Positions 40,676 to 53,210 of a stretch of 64,000 bases of DNA are shown here, piece by piece. Numbering within the stretch: the stretch's first letter is position 1; the number at the start of each line of letters is the position of its first letter. The stretch comes from an uncultured Holophaga sp. (lineage in GTDB: Bacteria; Acidobacteriota; Holophagae; Holophagales; Holophagaceae). The DNA lies in NCBI RefSeq assembly GCF_963677305.1, contig NZ_OY781925.1, positions 371,501-435,500 on the forward strand, given 5' to 3'. Both the position numbers and the translations under genes were made by a program. Under the pieces are notes generated by a model. It saw nothing but the letters and a program-made list of their open reading frames with translations, made no database searches and was not told where the DNA came from.

Positions 40676-40954
40676 GAACTGCTCCATGCAAAGTGACCGT
40701 GGGGGACGGTCCTGGTTGGGTCCACAACTCTTTCAAGTTGTGTAAGGACTCCAATCTAAACACCTGGTACCTGTTTTTTACAGCTTGTATTTATGTTTAT
40801 TTATTGCTATACAGCCTCCAAGCCCCATCCGACAAAAGGGCACCATGAGTGTGTGGTACGCCCTGGATCCGCCCTCTACCATGCATGGGACATCCAGGAT
40901 CAGGCCCCTCCTCAGCGCCTGTAGGAAGGCGCTGACAGGGATACCTCAATCGGA
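40676..40954 (-). promoter_or_regulatory. AT-rich upstream region of the outer-membrane gene
   Basis: About 280 bases without a gene. Bases 40755-40805 are strikingly AT-rich (TTTATGTTTATTTATTGC) compared with the surroundings. ACAACT-N6-AGTTGT at 40724-40741 is an inverted repeat in the presumed leader. A promoter for the barrel gene is likely here but I cannot fix its -35/-10 with confidence. Confidence 0.4.
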
Positions 40955-41566
40955 TCAGCTCCGCTTCCGGCTCTTGGGAGGGGCTGCCTGGATATCAGGG
41001 AAGAGGGGGGTTGAGCTGGCCACGGCACCCCGGGGCTGGAGGGGCTCCTCCACCTCCGGGGTGGGCCGGGCGGGCTTGCGCAGGGGAACAGGACGGGTCT
41101 CCACCGTGGTCTGGGCCCCGGCCATCATGCCCTCCAGGGCCTTCACGAAGTCAGGGAGGTCCTTGAACTGACGGTAGACCGAGGCGAAGCGGACGTAGGC
41201 CACGGAGTCCAGGGCCTTGAGGGCGTCCATCACCAGCTCCCCCAGGTCCCGGCTGGCGATCTCGCGGTCGGGATGCTCCAGGAGGCGGGCCTGGATGTCG
41301 CCCACCAGCTCCTCCTGCTGGGTGAGGGAGACGGGGCGCTTCTGGCAGGCGGCCATGATGCCGCGCATGAGCTTCTGGCGGTCGAAGGGCTCGCGCCGAC
41401 CATCCTTCTTCACGATGAGGAGGGGCACCTCCTCCACCCGCTCGTAGCTGGTGAAGCGGCGTCCACACTTCAGGCACTCCCGGCGCCTGCGGATGGAGTC
41501 GCCCTCCCGGGACTCCCGGGAGTCCACGACCTTGTCCTCGTGATGGCCACAGAAGGGGCAGCGCAT
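40955..41566 (-). CDS. nrdR: NrdR transcriptional repressor of ribonucleotide reductase genes
   Basis: A 203-residue NrdR. It begins at MRCPFCGHHEDKVVDSRES, the zinc ribbon with CPFC and, further on, CLKCGRRFTSYERV. It is followed by the ATP-cone domain (LLIVKKDGRREPFDRQKLMRG, then AYVRFASVYRQFKD). NrdR binds dATP/ATP and represses nrd operons. The normal family length is about 150 residues; here a 50-residue Pro-rich tail (PVPLRKPARPTPEVEEPLQP) follows, ending in a basic PKSRKRS. The start at 41566 is the conserved Met; longer frames upstream enter a repeat. No nrd gene is nearby. Confidence 0.93.
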   Translation of the reverse strand: MRCPFCGHHEDKVVDSRESREGDSIRRRRECLKCGRRFTSYERVEEVPLLIVKKDGRREPFDRQKLMRGIMAACQKRPVSLTQQEELVGDIQARLLEHPDREIASRDLGELVMDALKALDSVAYVRFASVYRQFKDLPDFVKALEGMMAGAQTTVETRPVPLRKPARPTPEVEEPLQPRGAVASSTPLFPDIQAAPPKSRKRS

Positions 41567-41657
41567 GGCTCCAGTGTGCCCCAGGGGGCCCGGATGGAAA
41601 AGCCCGGTAAACCTGGAAGAAAAGCAGGTATGGCCGGGGATCCACGGGGAACACGGG

Positions 41658-41830
41658 GATGAAGAGCCCAAAAGCCTTCTGTCCGCCGATCAACGCCGAT
41701 GCACGCAGATGGGTCACGACCCACCCGGGGGTGCCTGGGGCTGGTTCAGGAAGGGGGCGGCCCAGGTACCCCATGCCATACCCTCCCATCTTTTATCGGC
41801 GTGAATCGGCGGACAAACTTTCATCCCCGT
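41658..41830 (+). repeat. CACGGAT palindromic element, copy 8 (short form)
   Basis: A short, more divergent copy: GATGAAGAGCCCAAAAGCC, ATCAACGCCG and ATGCACGCAG iterations, GACCCACCC, GGTTCAGGAAGGGG, then a right arm with ATCGGCGTGA and ATCGGCGGAC. Central hairpins are mostly lost. It lies between nrdR and glyA, both on the minus strand. Confidence 0.7.
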
Positions 41831-41873
41831 CCATCACCGTGCATCCCCGGCTCAAGAAGCTTTTTCTCCATAA

Positions 41874-41915
41874 ACAACCGGGAGCCGACCCCCGAAGGGA
41901 CCGGCTCCCGGTTGT
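41874..41915 (-). terminator. Terminator of glyA
   Basis: A 14-bp perfect stem (ACAACCGGGAGCCG with CGGCTCCCGGTTGT) with a 14-base loop, 16 bases past the glyA stop. On the minus strand it is followed by TTTATGG, a modest T-tract. Confidence 0.85.
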
Positions 41916-41930
41916 CAGCTTCCCTCAGCC

Positions 41931-43175
41931 TCAGGCGGGGATGGGGAACTGGGAGGTCATCTCGAAAACCTCCTTCTGGATCTGGGCCAGGGCGGCGTCA
42001 TCCTTGGTGCTGCGCAGGGCGCGGTCGATCCAGCCGGCGATCTTGACCATCTCAGCCTCCTTCATGCCGCGGCTGGTGACCGCGGGGCTGCCCAGGCGGA
42101 TGCCGGAGGGCTTGAGGGGGGGGTTGGGATCGAAGGGGATGCCGTTCTTGTTGGCAGTGATGCCGGCCTTGTCCAGGGCCTTCTCGGCCTCGTTGCCCAT
42201 GATCCCCTGGGCGAAGACATCCACCAGCATGAGGTGGTTGTCGGTGCCGCCGGAAACGATGCGCCAGCCCTTCTCCTTGAGGGTCTCAGCCAGGACGGCG
42301 GCGTTCTTCACCACCTGGGTCTGGTACGCCTTGAACTCGGGCTTGAGGGCCTCGCCGAAGGACACGGCCTTGGCGGCGATGACATGCATGAGGGGACCGC
42401 CCTGCACGCCGGGGAAGACGGCCCGATCGATGTCCTTGGCGTACTTCTCTTTGCAGAGGATCATGCCACCGCGGGGGCCACGCAGGGTCTTGTGGGTGGT
42501 GGTGGTCACGAAGTCGGCGTAGGGCACGGGGCTGGGGTGGGCGCCGGTGGCCACAAGACCCGCGATGTGGGCCATGTCCACCATCATCAGGGCACCGACC
42601 TCGTCGCAGATGGCGCGGAAGGCGGCGAAGTCGAAGATGCGGGGATAGGCGGAAGCGCCCACCACGATCATCTTGGGCTTGTGCTCCCGGGCCAGAGCCT
42701 GGACCTGCTCCATGTCCACGCGCTCGGTGTCCTTGCGGACCTGGTAGCCGATGAAGTTGTAGAGGATGCCGGAGCTGTTGAGGGGGTGGCCGTGGGTCAG
42801 GTGGCCACCGTGGGCCAGATCCAGGCCCATGACGGTGTCCCCGGGCTTCAGCATGGCCAGGTAGACACTGGTGTTGGCCTGGGCGCCGGAGTGGGGCTGG
42901 ACATTGGCGTGCTCGGCCCCGAAGAGCTCCTTGGCGCGATCCCGGGCGATGTCCTCGACGGTGTCCACATGGACACAGCCGCCGTAGTACCGGCGTCCGG
43001 GGTAGCCCTCGGCGTACTTGTTGGTGAAGTGGCTCCCCATGGCCTCCATGACCGCCACGGAAGAATAGTTTTCGCTGGCGATCAGCTCCAAGTGGTGGCT
43101 CTGGCGGCCCACCTCCAGCTCAAGGGCGCCGAAGACGGCGGGATCGCTCGAACGGAGCACGTCGTACATGGTCAT
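41931..43175 (-). CDS. glyA: Serine hydroxymethyltransferase
   Basis: A 414-residue PLP enzyme interconverting serine and glycine with tetrahydrofolate, supplying one-carbon units. Family landmarks are IASENYSS near residue 36, [53 protein letters not shown] and the PLP lysine in [16 protein letters not shown] near residue 228. Three in-frame ATGs lie at the start; 43175 has the best spacing from GAGGTG, with 43178 and 43169 as alternatives. It is divergent from dnaA across about 150 bases and has its own terminator. Confidence 0.97.
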   Translation of the reverse strand: MTMYDVLRSSDPAVFGALELEVGRQSHHLELIASENYSSVAVMEAMGSHFTNKYAEGYPGRRYYGGCVHVDTVEDIARDRAKELFGAEHANVQPHSGAQANTSVYLAMLKPGDTVMGLDLAHGGHLTHGHPLNSSGILYNFIGYQVRKDTERVDMEQVQALAREHKPKMIVVGASAYPRIFDFAAFRAICDEVGALMMVDMAHIAGLVATGAHPSPVPYADFVTTTTHKTLRGPRGGMILCKEKYAKDIDRAVFPGVQGGPLMHVIAAKAVSFGEALKPEFKAYQTQVVKNAAVLAETLKEKGWRIVSGGTDNHLMLVDVFAQGIMGNEAEKALDKAGITANKNGIPFDPNPPLKPSGIRLGSPAVTSRGMKEAEMVKIAGWIDRALRSTKDDAALAQIQKEVFEMTSQFPIPA

Positions 43176-43323
43176 CATTCACCTCGGACTGTCATCTTCT
43201 CATGAAATCCCTTTGCCTACTTCCCTGCTAGAATCAGGGCTCCCTCGATCCGGCTGCACGACTCGAAACCCCCGAGCCACCCGTGCTCGATGGGGGTATT
43301 GTCCATTTGAACTGCGGTGATGC

Positions 43324-44712
43324 ATGACCCCGAACGACGCTGAAACCATCTGGGAGACTCTCCGGCAGGGTCTGGCCCAGAAGCTGCCGGAACGCACGTA
43401 CCAGGACTGGGTGGAGCCCTGCCGGGCCCTCAAGTACGACGGCAGTTCCCTCTGGCTCCAGACCTCCTCCCCCTCGGCCAAGATCTGGATCGAGCAACAG
43501 TTGGCGGAGGAGTTCCACGATGTCCTGGTCCAGGCGGACCTGGCCCACCTGAAGCTGGTCTTCTCGGTCCAGGGGGACAACGTCAAGGCCGAGAAGACCG
43601 CCGCCACCAAGTCCCGGAGTGTGGTGGTGCAGGCCCCGGCCCTGGAGGAGGAGGACCCCTTCCCGCAGGGCTTTCAGCGCTACACCCTGGACCGCTTCGT
43701 CGTGGGCCCCAGCAGCCAGCTGGCCTTCGCTGCGGCCAATGCCATTGTGGAAAACTACGGCCGGGCCAGCGCCAGCCTGAACATGAACCCCCTCTTCATC
43801 TATGGGGGCTCAGGCCTGGGCAAAACCCACCTCATGATCGGCATCGGCAAGGGCCTCAAGGCCCGCAGCCCCGAGCTGCGGATGACCTACCTGAAGGTGG
43901 AGAACTTCTTCAACGAGCTGACCGTCGCCATCCGCAGCAAGAACACCGAGCCCCTGCGCAAGAAGTACCAGCAGCACGATGTGCTCCTGCTGGACGATGT
44001 GCAGATCCTGGGGAAGATGGAGCGCACCCAGGAGGAGATCTTCTACATCTTCGAGCACCTGCTTCAGTACGGTAAGCAGATCATCATCACCTCCGACAAG
44101 CCCCCGCAGAAGCTCGAGGGGCTCCACGACCGGCTCATCACACGCTTCAAGTGGGGACTCACGGCGGACATCCAGCCCCCGGACTTCGAGACCCGCGTGG
44201 CCATCCTTCGCAAAAAGCTGGAGGAGGATGTCTTCCAGGACCTCAACGCCCGGGTGCCCGAGGAGGTCCTCACCTTCATCGCCCACAAGGCCAAGGGGAG
44301 CGTCCGCGATCTGGAGGGGCTCCTGACCCGCGTAGTCTTCCAGAGCAGCTTCCTGGGCCTTCCCGTGAGCATTGAGGTGGCCGCCCAGGCCTTCCAGGGC
44401 CAGACGGGCCAGGAGGCCACCACCAACATCTCCCTGGACCGCATCTGCCGCATGACCGCCGAGACCTTCAACATCAGCTTCAACGATCTGGTGAAGAAGA
44501 AGACCCGCATGCAGAACATCCTGCTGCCCCGTCAGGTGGCCATGTACCTGGCCCGGGAGCTGACCTCCAACTCCCTGGTGGAGATCGGGAAGTCCTTCAA
44601 CAACCTGCACCACAGTACGGTCATGAACTCCATTGAGCGGGTGAAGACCCTGATGCAGAAGGATCCCGATCTCCACAAGACCGTCCACTCCCTGCTCAAC
44701 AGCATCTCCTGA
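43324..44712 (+). CDS. dnaA: Chromosomal replication initiator DnaA
   Basis: A 462-residue initiator. Domain I (residues 1-80) starts ETIWETLRQGLAQKLPERTY. Domain III has Walker A in YGGSGLGKTHLMIGIG, Walker B in VLLLDDVQILG and the box VII region before DLEGLL. Domain IV ends with the DNA-binding helix-turn-helix. In the DnaA-box recognition loop, E. coli RDHTTV is here LHHSTV, so base-contacting residues differ. ATG 43324 has only GGTGAT upstream. It is followed by dnaN after a 216-base gap with DnaA-box-like sequences; recF is not between dnaN and gyrB. One TGTGGAAAA (a TTTTCCACA box) lies inside the gene at 43746. Confidence 0.97.
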   Translation: MTPNDAETIWETLRQGLAQKLPERTYQDWVEPCRALKYDGSSLWLQTSSPSAKIWIEQQLAEEFHDVLVQADLAHLKLVFSVQGDNVKAEKTAATKSRSVVVQAPALEEEDPFPQGFQRYTLDRFVVGPSSQLAFAAANAIVENYGRASASLNMNPLFIYGGSGLGKTHLMIGIGKGLKARSPELRMTYLKVENFFNELTVAIRSKNTEPLRKKYQQHDVLLLDDVQILGKMERTQEEIFYIFEHLLQYGKQIIITSDKPPQKLEGLHDRLITRFKWGLTADIQPPDFETRVAILRKKLEEDVFQDLNARVPEEVLTFIAHKAKGSVRDLEGLLTRVVFQSSFLGLPVSIEVAAQAFQGQTGQEATTNISLDRICRMTAETFNISFNDLVKKKTRMQNILLPRQVAMYLARELTSNSLVEIGKSFNNLHHSTVMNSIERVKTLMQKDPDLHKTVHSLLNSIS

Positions 44713-44928
44713 AAATGCAGGGTACTGGCTCGATCTCCACAGACCCCTGCGGAAAACCGCAGCCTTGGATGTTCAATTCGAGGTACCGGGGGGATGTCCG
44801 CAGGGGAAACCCACAGCTCCGGGCTTTGGATCCGCATCCTGTCCCTTCTCTCTTTTTCCATGTACAATCAGGGGTTTGATGCCCTTTTCCGCAGCATTCC
44901 ACGTACCTCAGCATGATCAGGGTGAGGC
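44713..44928. other. oriC: Candidate replication origin (oriC) between dnaA and dnaN
   Basis: A 216-base gap holding several 9-mers near the DnaA box TTWTNCACA: ATCTCCACA at 44733, TGCGGAAAA (reverse TTTTCCGCA) at 44748, ATGTCCGCA at 44794, AAACCCACA at 44807 and TTTTCCGCA at 44885. The two TTTTCCGCA copies are inverted to each other. A hairpin CTGCGG-aaaa-CCGCAG covers 44747-44762. There is a pyrimidine-rich TTCTCTCTTTTTCC stretch but no long AT-rich unwinding region. Position beside dnaA and between parS sites supports the call; the boxes are imperfect. Confidence 0.5.
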
Positions 44929-46056
44929 ATGAACTTTCAAATACAGGTATCCAGAGATCGTCTTGATCGGACCTTGGGCATCCTCAAGCACGCGCTGGAG
45001 AGGCGGGTCACCCTGCCGATCCTTCAGCACATCCTCGCGGACGTGAATGACCAGGAGATGACCCTCAAGGCCACCGACATGGAGCTGGCCTTCGAGGCCA
45101 CCGTTCCCGTGGAGGGCAACGGCTCCCGCCTGGTGGCCATTCCGGGGAAGAAGTTCATCGACACCGTCAAGGCCTACCCCGAGGGGCTCCTGACCATCGA
45201 GTGGCCCGAAGTGGCAAACCGGATCTGGCTCCGCGCCAAGGGCTTCAACTCCGAGCACAATATCCAGCCCGGGGAGGGCTTCCCCGAACTCCCCAAGCCC
45301 GATGAGACCCTTCCCCGGGTCACGGTGCCTACCCTGGCCTTCCGCAAGGCCATCCTGCTGGGCTCCATCTCGGTCTCCAAGGACGCCACCAAGCCCGCCC
45401 TCTCAGGTGTGCTGCTCCACTTGACCCCCTCCTTCATCCGGGTGGTCTCCACCGATGGCTTCCGCCTGGCGGTGGTCGAACTCCCCTGTGAGACCGGGCT
45501 CACCTCAGAGGCCCGCCTGACCGTGCCCAAACGGGCCCTGGACCTCCTCCCCTCCGCCCTGGCGGAGGACGGACAGCTCACCCTCTCCTGGGACGACCGC
45601 AGTCTCTTCATGGAGCAGCCCGGGCTCAAGTTCAGCACCCGCCGGGTCACCGGGAACTATCCCGCCTACGAGAAGGTTTTGCCAGCCGAGCTGCCCCGCC
45701 GGGTGATCATCGACCGCGAGGACTTCCTCAAGACCCTCAAGGTCGTCGGCCTCAAGAAGGACGACTACAACAAGAATGTCCGGCTCTTCTTCGAATTCCC
45801 CAACCTCCGCGTCTTCTTCCAGCACCCGGATGAAGGCGTCAACCAGGGCACCCTCAGCTTCAGCGGCGAGGAGAACCCTCTGGAACTGGCCTTCAACATC
45901 GACTACCTGACGGAGCTTCTGGAGCGCATCCCGGGCGACGAGGTGGTCTACCAGTTCCGCGACGATGTGGGCCAGGGCATTTTCATGTCCCCCAGCATCG
46001 AGGACATGAGCTTCCGCTATGTGCTCATGCCCGTGAAGTTCGCGAACCCCAGCTAG
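44929..46056 (+). CDS. dnaN: DNA polymerase III beta sliding clamp
   Basis: A 375-residue clamp with the usual three-domain repeat. The N-terminus MNFQIQVSRDRLDRTLGIL, LPILQHILADV and TDMELAFEATV mark domain I. Domain II includes LSGVLLHLTPSFIRVVSTDGFRLAVVE. The C-terminal PIP-like pocket end is SIEDMSFRYVLMPVKF, close to the conserved M-P-M/V end. It tethers the replicative polymerase to DNA. GGTGAGG precedes the ATG. It lies in the dnaA-dnaN-gyrB-gyrA block, with a 24-base gap to gyrB. Confidence 0.97.
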   Translation: MNFQIQVSRDRLDRTLGILKHALERRVTLPILQHILADVNDQEMTLKATDMELAFEATVPVEGNGSRLVAIPGKKFIDTVKAYPEGLLTIEWPEVANRIWLRAKGFNSEHNIQPGEGFPELPKPDETLPRVTVPTLAFRKAILLGSISVSKDATKPALSGVLLHLTPSFIRVVSTDGFRLAVVELPCETGLTSEARLTVPKRALDLLPSALAEDGQLTLSWDDRSLFMEQPGLKFSTRRVTGNYPAYEKVLPAELPRRVIIDREDFLKTLKVVGLKKDDYNKNVRLFFEFPNLRVFFQHPDEGVNQGTLSFSGEENPLELAFNIDYLTELLERIPGDEVVYQFRDDVGQGIFMSPSIEDMSFRYVLMPVKFANPS

Positions 46057-46062
46057 TGCTGA

Positions 46063-48612
<2,550 letters not shown>

Positions 48613-48697
48613 TCTGAACCACCGGGGCCCTGGGGCGGCTTGGCCTGCCCGGCGCCCTTGGTGTCCCGGTGGTGACATTTTTCAGTAGAGGTTCCAC

Positions 48698-51328
<2,631 letters not shown>

Positions 51329-51336
51329 GAGCTGAC

Positions 51337-51720
51337 ATGACCGAACAGATCACCGTTGGCATGGTCTTCGAGCGCCAGAAGACCGCCGAGCCCCAGGAGT
51401 CCGCCGCTGCGGTGGGCTCCGGCGGCCTGGATGTCTACTCCACCCCCTCCCTGGTGGCCCTCTTCGAGGGTGCCGCCCTCCAGGGTCTGGCGCCCATGCT
51501 CCCCGAGGGCTTCGGTACCGTGGGCATCGATGTCCACGTCAAGCACTTGAAGGCCACCAAGATCGGCAAGCAGGTCCGCTGCGCCGCCACGGTCAGCGCC
51601 GTGGAGGGCAAGAAGATCAGCTTCACCGGCGAGATGTTCGATGAGGACGGCAAGATCGGCGAGGGCACCCATGTGCGCTACGTGGTGAACAACGCCGACT
51701 TCGTGAAGCGCCTGGGGTGA
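51337..51720 (+). CDS. Hotdog-fold thioesterase (FlK-like)
   Basis: A 127-residue hotdog-fold protein of the fluoroacetyl-CoA thioesterase (FlK-like) group. It has STPSLVALFEGAAL, with the Thr and Glu positions used in FlK catalysis, and GTVGIDVHVKHLKATKIG, with the His. These are followed by VSAVEGKKISFTGEMFDEDG and GTHVRYVVNNADF. Such enzymes clear acyl-CoA or other thioesters; the substrate here is not known. It starts 8 bases after gyrA and overlaps the next gene by TGATG, so it is probably read on the gyrA transcript. Confidence 0.85.
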   Translation: MTEQITVGMVFERQKTAEPQESAAAVGSGGLDVYSTPSLVALFEGAALQGLAPMLPEGFGTVGIDVHVKHLKATKIGKQVRCAATVSAVEGKKISFTGEMFDEDGKIGEGTHVRYVVNNADFVKRLG

Positions 51721-52442
51721 TGCCCCGGAGCGACGGAGCGCCGGGAGGGCACGGAGGGTCGCTGCAGGGCACCCCCGTGCCCTCCCGCTCTCTGCCCTTC
51801 TGGCTCCTGGTGGCCCTGGCGCTGGTGCTGCGCTACGCCTGCCACGCCCTCATGCTCCTGGCGGTCCTCTGGCACGAGGGGACTCCCGCGCCCGGTCTCC
51901 ACGACCTCGTGCTCTCCCATGTGCCCTATGTGGATCTCCTGGCTCGCTGGAACTACCTCCTGTGGCTGCTCTGCTACATCCCCGGGGCTCTCTGGATCGG
52001 GTGGAAGGACAGGCAGCTCTTCCTTCGCCTGGTGCTCCTGGATGGGGGGCTTGCCCTGCTGCGGGGGATCTGTGTGCCTCTGACGGCCCTGGGTCCGGTC
52101 CTGGGACCCGATCTCAATGGCCTGCACCCCTTCCCCCTCTGGTCCACCTGGCTCTCGATCCTCAACCCCTTCTCGGCCATCGTCGGCAATACAGCCGGGA
52201 TCTACCTCACCAAGGACCTCTTCTTCTCCGGTCACATCGCCACCACCTTCCTGCTCTACCTGGTGTCCCGGCGTCTGGGGTGGGTCTCGCGGGTCTTCCT
52301 GGGGTTGAACCTCTTCACCCTGGGGGTGGTCCTGCTGGCGCACCTCCATTACTCCATCGATATCGTCGGGGCCTACGCCCTCACCTATGCCCTCTACCGG
52401 ATGGCGGTGAAGCGCGCCTGGCTGCCGGAGGCTTTGGCCTGA
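51720..52442 (+). CDS. PAP2_C/sphingomyelin-synthase-like membrane protein
   Basis: A 240-residue inner-membrane protein with about six helices. The C-terminal active-site region is DLFFSGHIATTFLLYLV followed by AHLHYSIDIVGAYAL, giving the His-His-Asp triad of the PAP2_C family that includes sphingomyelin and inositol-phosphoceramide synthases. It may move or remove a phosphate-containing headgroup on a lipid. The ATG at 51720 overlaps the thioesterase stop (TGATG); a GTG one codon upstream is possible. The N-terminal 20 residues are Gly/Ser-rich. The true lipid substrate is unknown. Confidence 0.7.
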   Translation: MPRSDGAPGGHGGSLQGTPVPSRSLPFWLLVALALVLRYACHALMLLAVLWHEGTPAPGLHDLVLSHVPYVDLLARWNYLLWLLCYIPGALWIGWKDRQLFLRLVLLDGGLALLRGICVPLTALGPVLGPDLNGLHPFPLWSTWLSILNPFSAIVGNTAGIYLTKDLFFSGHIATTFLLYLVSRRLGWVSRVFLGLNLFTLGVVLLAHLHYSIDIVGAYALTYALYRMAVKRAWLPEALA

Positions 52443-52487
52443 AGGACTTCCCTGGCATCCTGGGGCATCCCCCTCCAGGAGTCTGTC

Positions 52488-53192
52488 ATGAATGCCATTC
52501 ATCTCCCTGAAGCCCCCGGCGCACGGGCCTCCCGCATCTGCGGCATCTGGGGCCTGGTGGGGCTCATCCTCTTCTTCCCCGCCGGTGTGGTGCTGGGCAT
52601 CATCGCCATCGTGAAGAGCTCCAAGGCGCGGAGCCTGGCGCGGCAGGCGCCGGGGACCTATCGGGACCCCGGCATGGCGGGGCTCATCATGGGGATCCTC
52701 GCCATTGCACTCGTTCCGGTGTACCTGGCCTTCGTCGGCATTGTCGCCGCCATTGCCATTCCGGCCCTGCTGGGCCAGCGGGCCCGGGCCCGGGACAAGG
52801 CGGCCATCAGCGCCCTGTATGGTGCCGGAGCCGATCTGGTGGCCGAATACGATCAGGCGGTCACCCGGGGGGCCAACCCCGCCGAGACCCTGCAGGGCAT
52901 GGAGGCGAGGCTGAGGTCCCTGGGCGCCTCCACCCGCAACCCATGGAATCCCGCCCTCCCCGCCTTCACGTACGAGATCCGCGTCGTGGAGGGCCTGGAT
53001 GCGGAGGGTGTGCGCGAGCTTGCTTCCAGCCTGGAGGGGGAGGCTGGGCAGGGCAGCTTTGTGCTGCAGTTCCCCAGGGTGGGGCACCCGGGAGAGCCAG
53101 AGGGGCAGGCAGGCTTCCTGGCCGGGGCGGTCCACACCCGCAGCCCCCTGGAGTCCTCCCACATCGTCGTGAAGGTGATCCCTCTGGACTGA
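52488..53192 (+). CDS. DUF4190-type membrane protein with a pilin-like segment
   Basis: A 234-residue protein. The N-terminal 95 residues match DUF4190-like membrane proteins (GIWGLVGLILFFPAGVVLGIIAIVKSS, then MAGLIMGILAIALVPVYLAF). The second hydrophobic stretch continues VGIVAAIAIPALLGQRARARDKA, almost the same pattern as the alpha1 helix of the pilin genes at 18-19 kb. There is no prepilin peptidase leader or Glu5. The C-terminal 120 residues are soluble and pilin-like in size (ISALYGAGADLVAEYD, NPWNPALPAFTYE). It may be a membrane-anchored pilin-like protein. It lies between the PAP2-like and DUF2339 genes on the same strand. Confidence 0.65.
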   Translation: MNAIHLPEAPGARASRICGIWGLVGLILFFPAGVVLGIIAIVKSSKARSLARQAPGTYRDPGMAGLIMGILAIALVPVYLAFVGIVAAIAIPALLGQRARARDKAAISALYGAGADLVAEYDQAVTRGANPAETLQGMEARLRSLGASTRNPWNPALPAFTYEIRVVEGLDAEGVRELASSLEGEAGQGSFVLQFPRVGHPGEPEGQAGFLAGAVHTRSPLESSHIVVKVIPLD

Positions 53193-53210
53193 GGGTGAGG
53201 GAGTTCAGGC

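Noticed and set aside
44890-44905. A fourth parS at CATTCCACGTACC upstream of dnaN
   Set aside because: Only the left half matches; the right half lacks the palindromic GGAAC.
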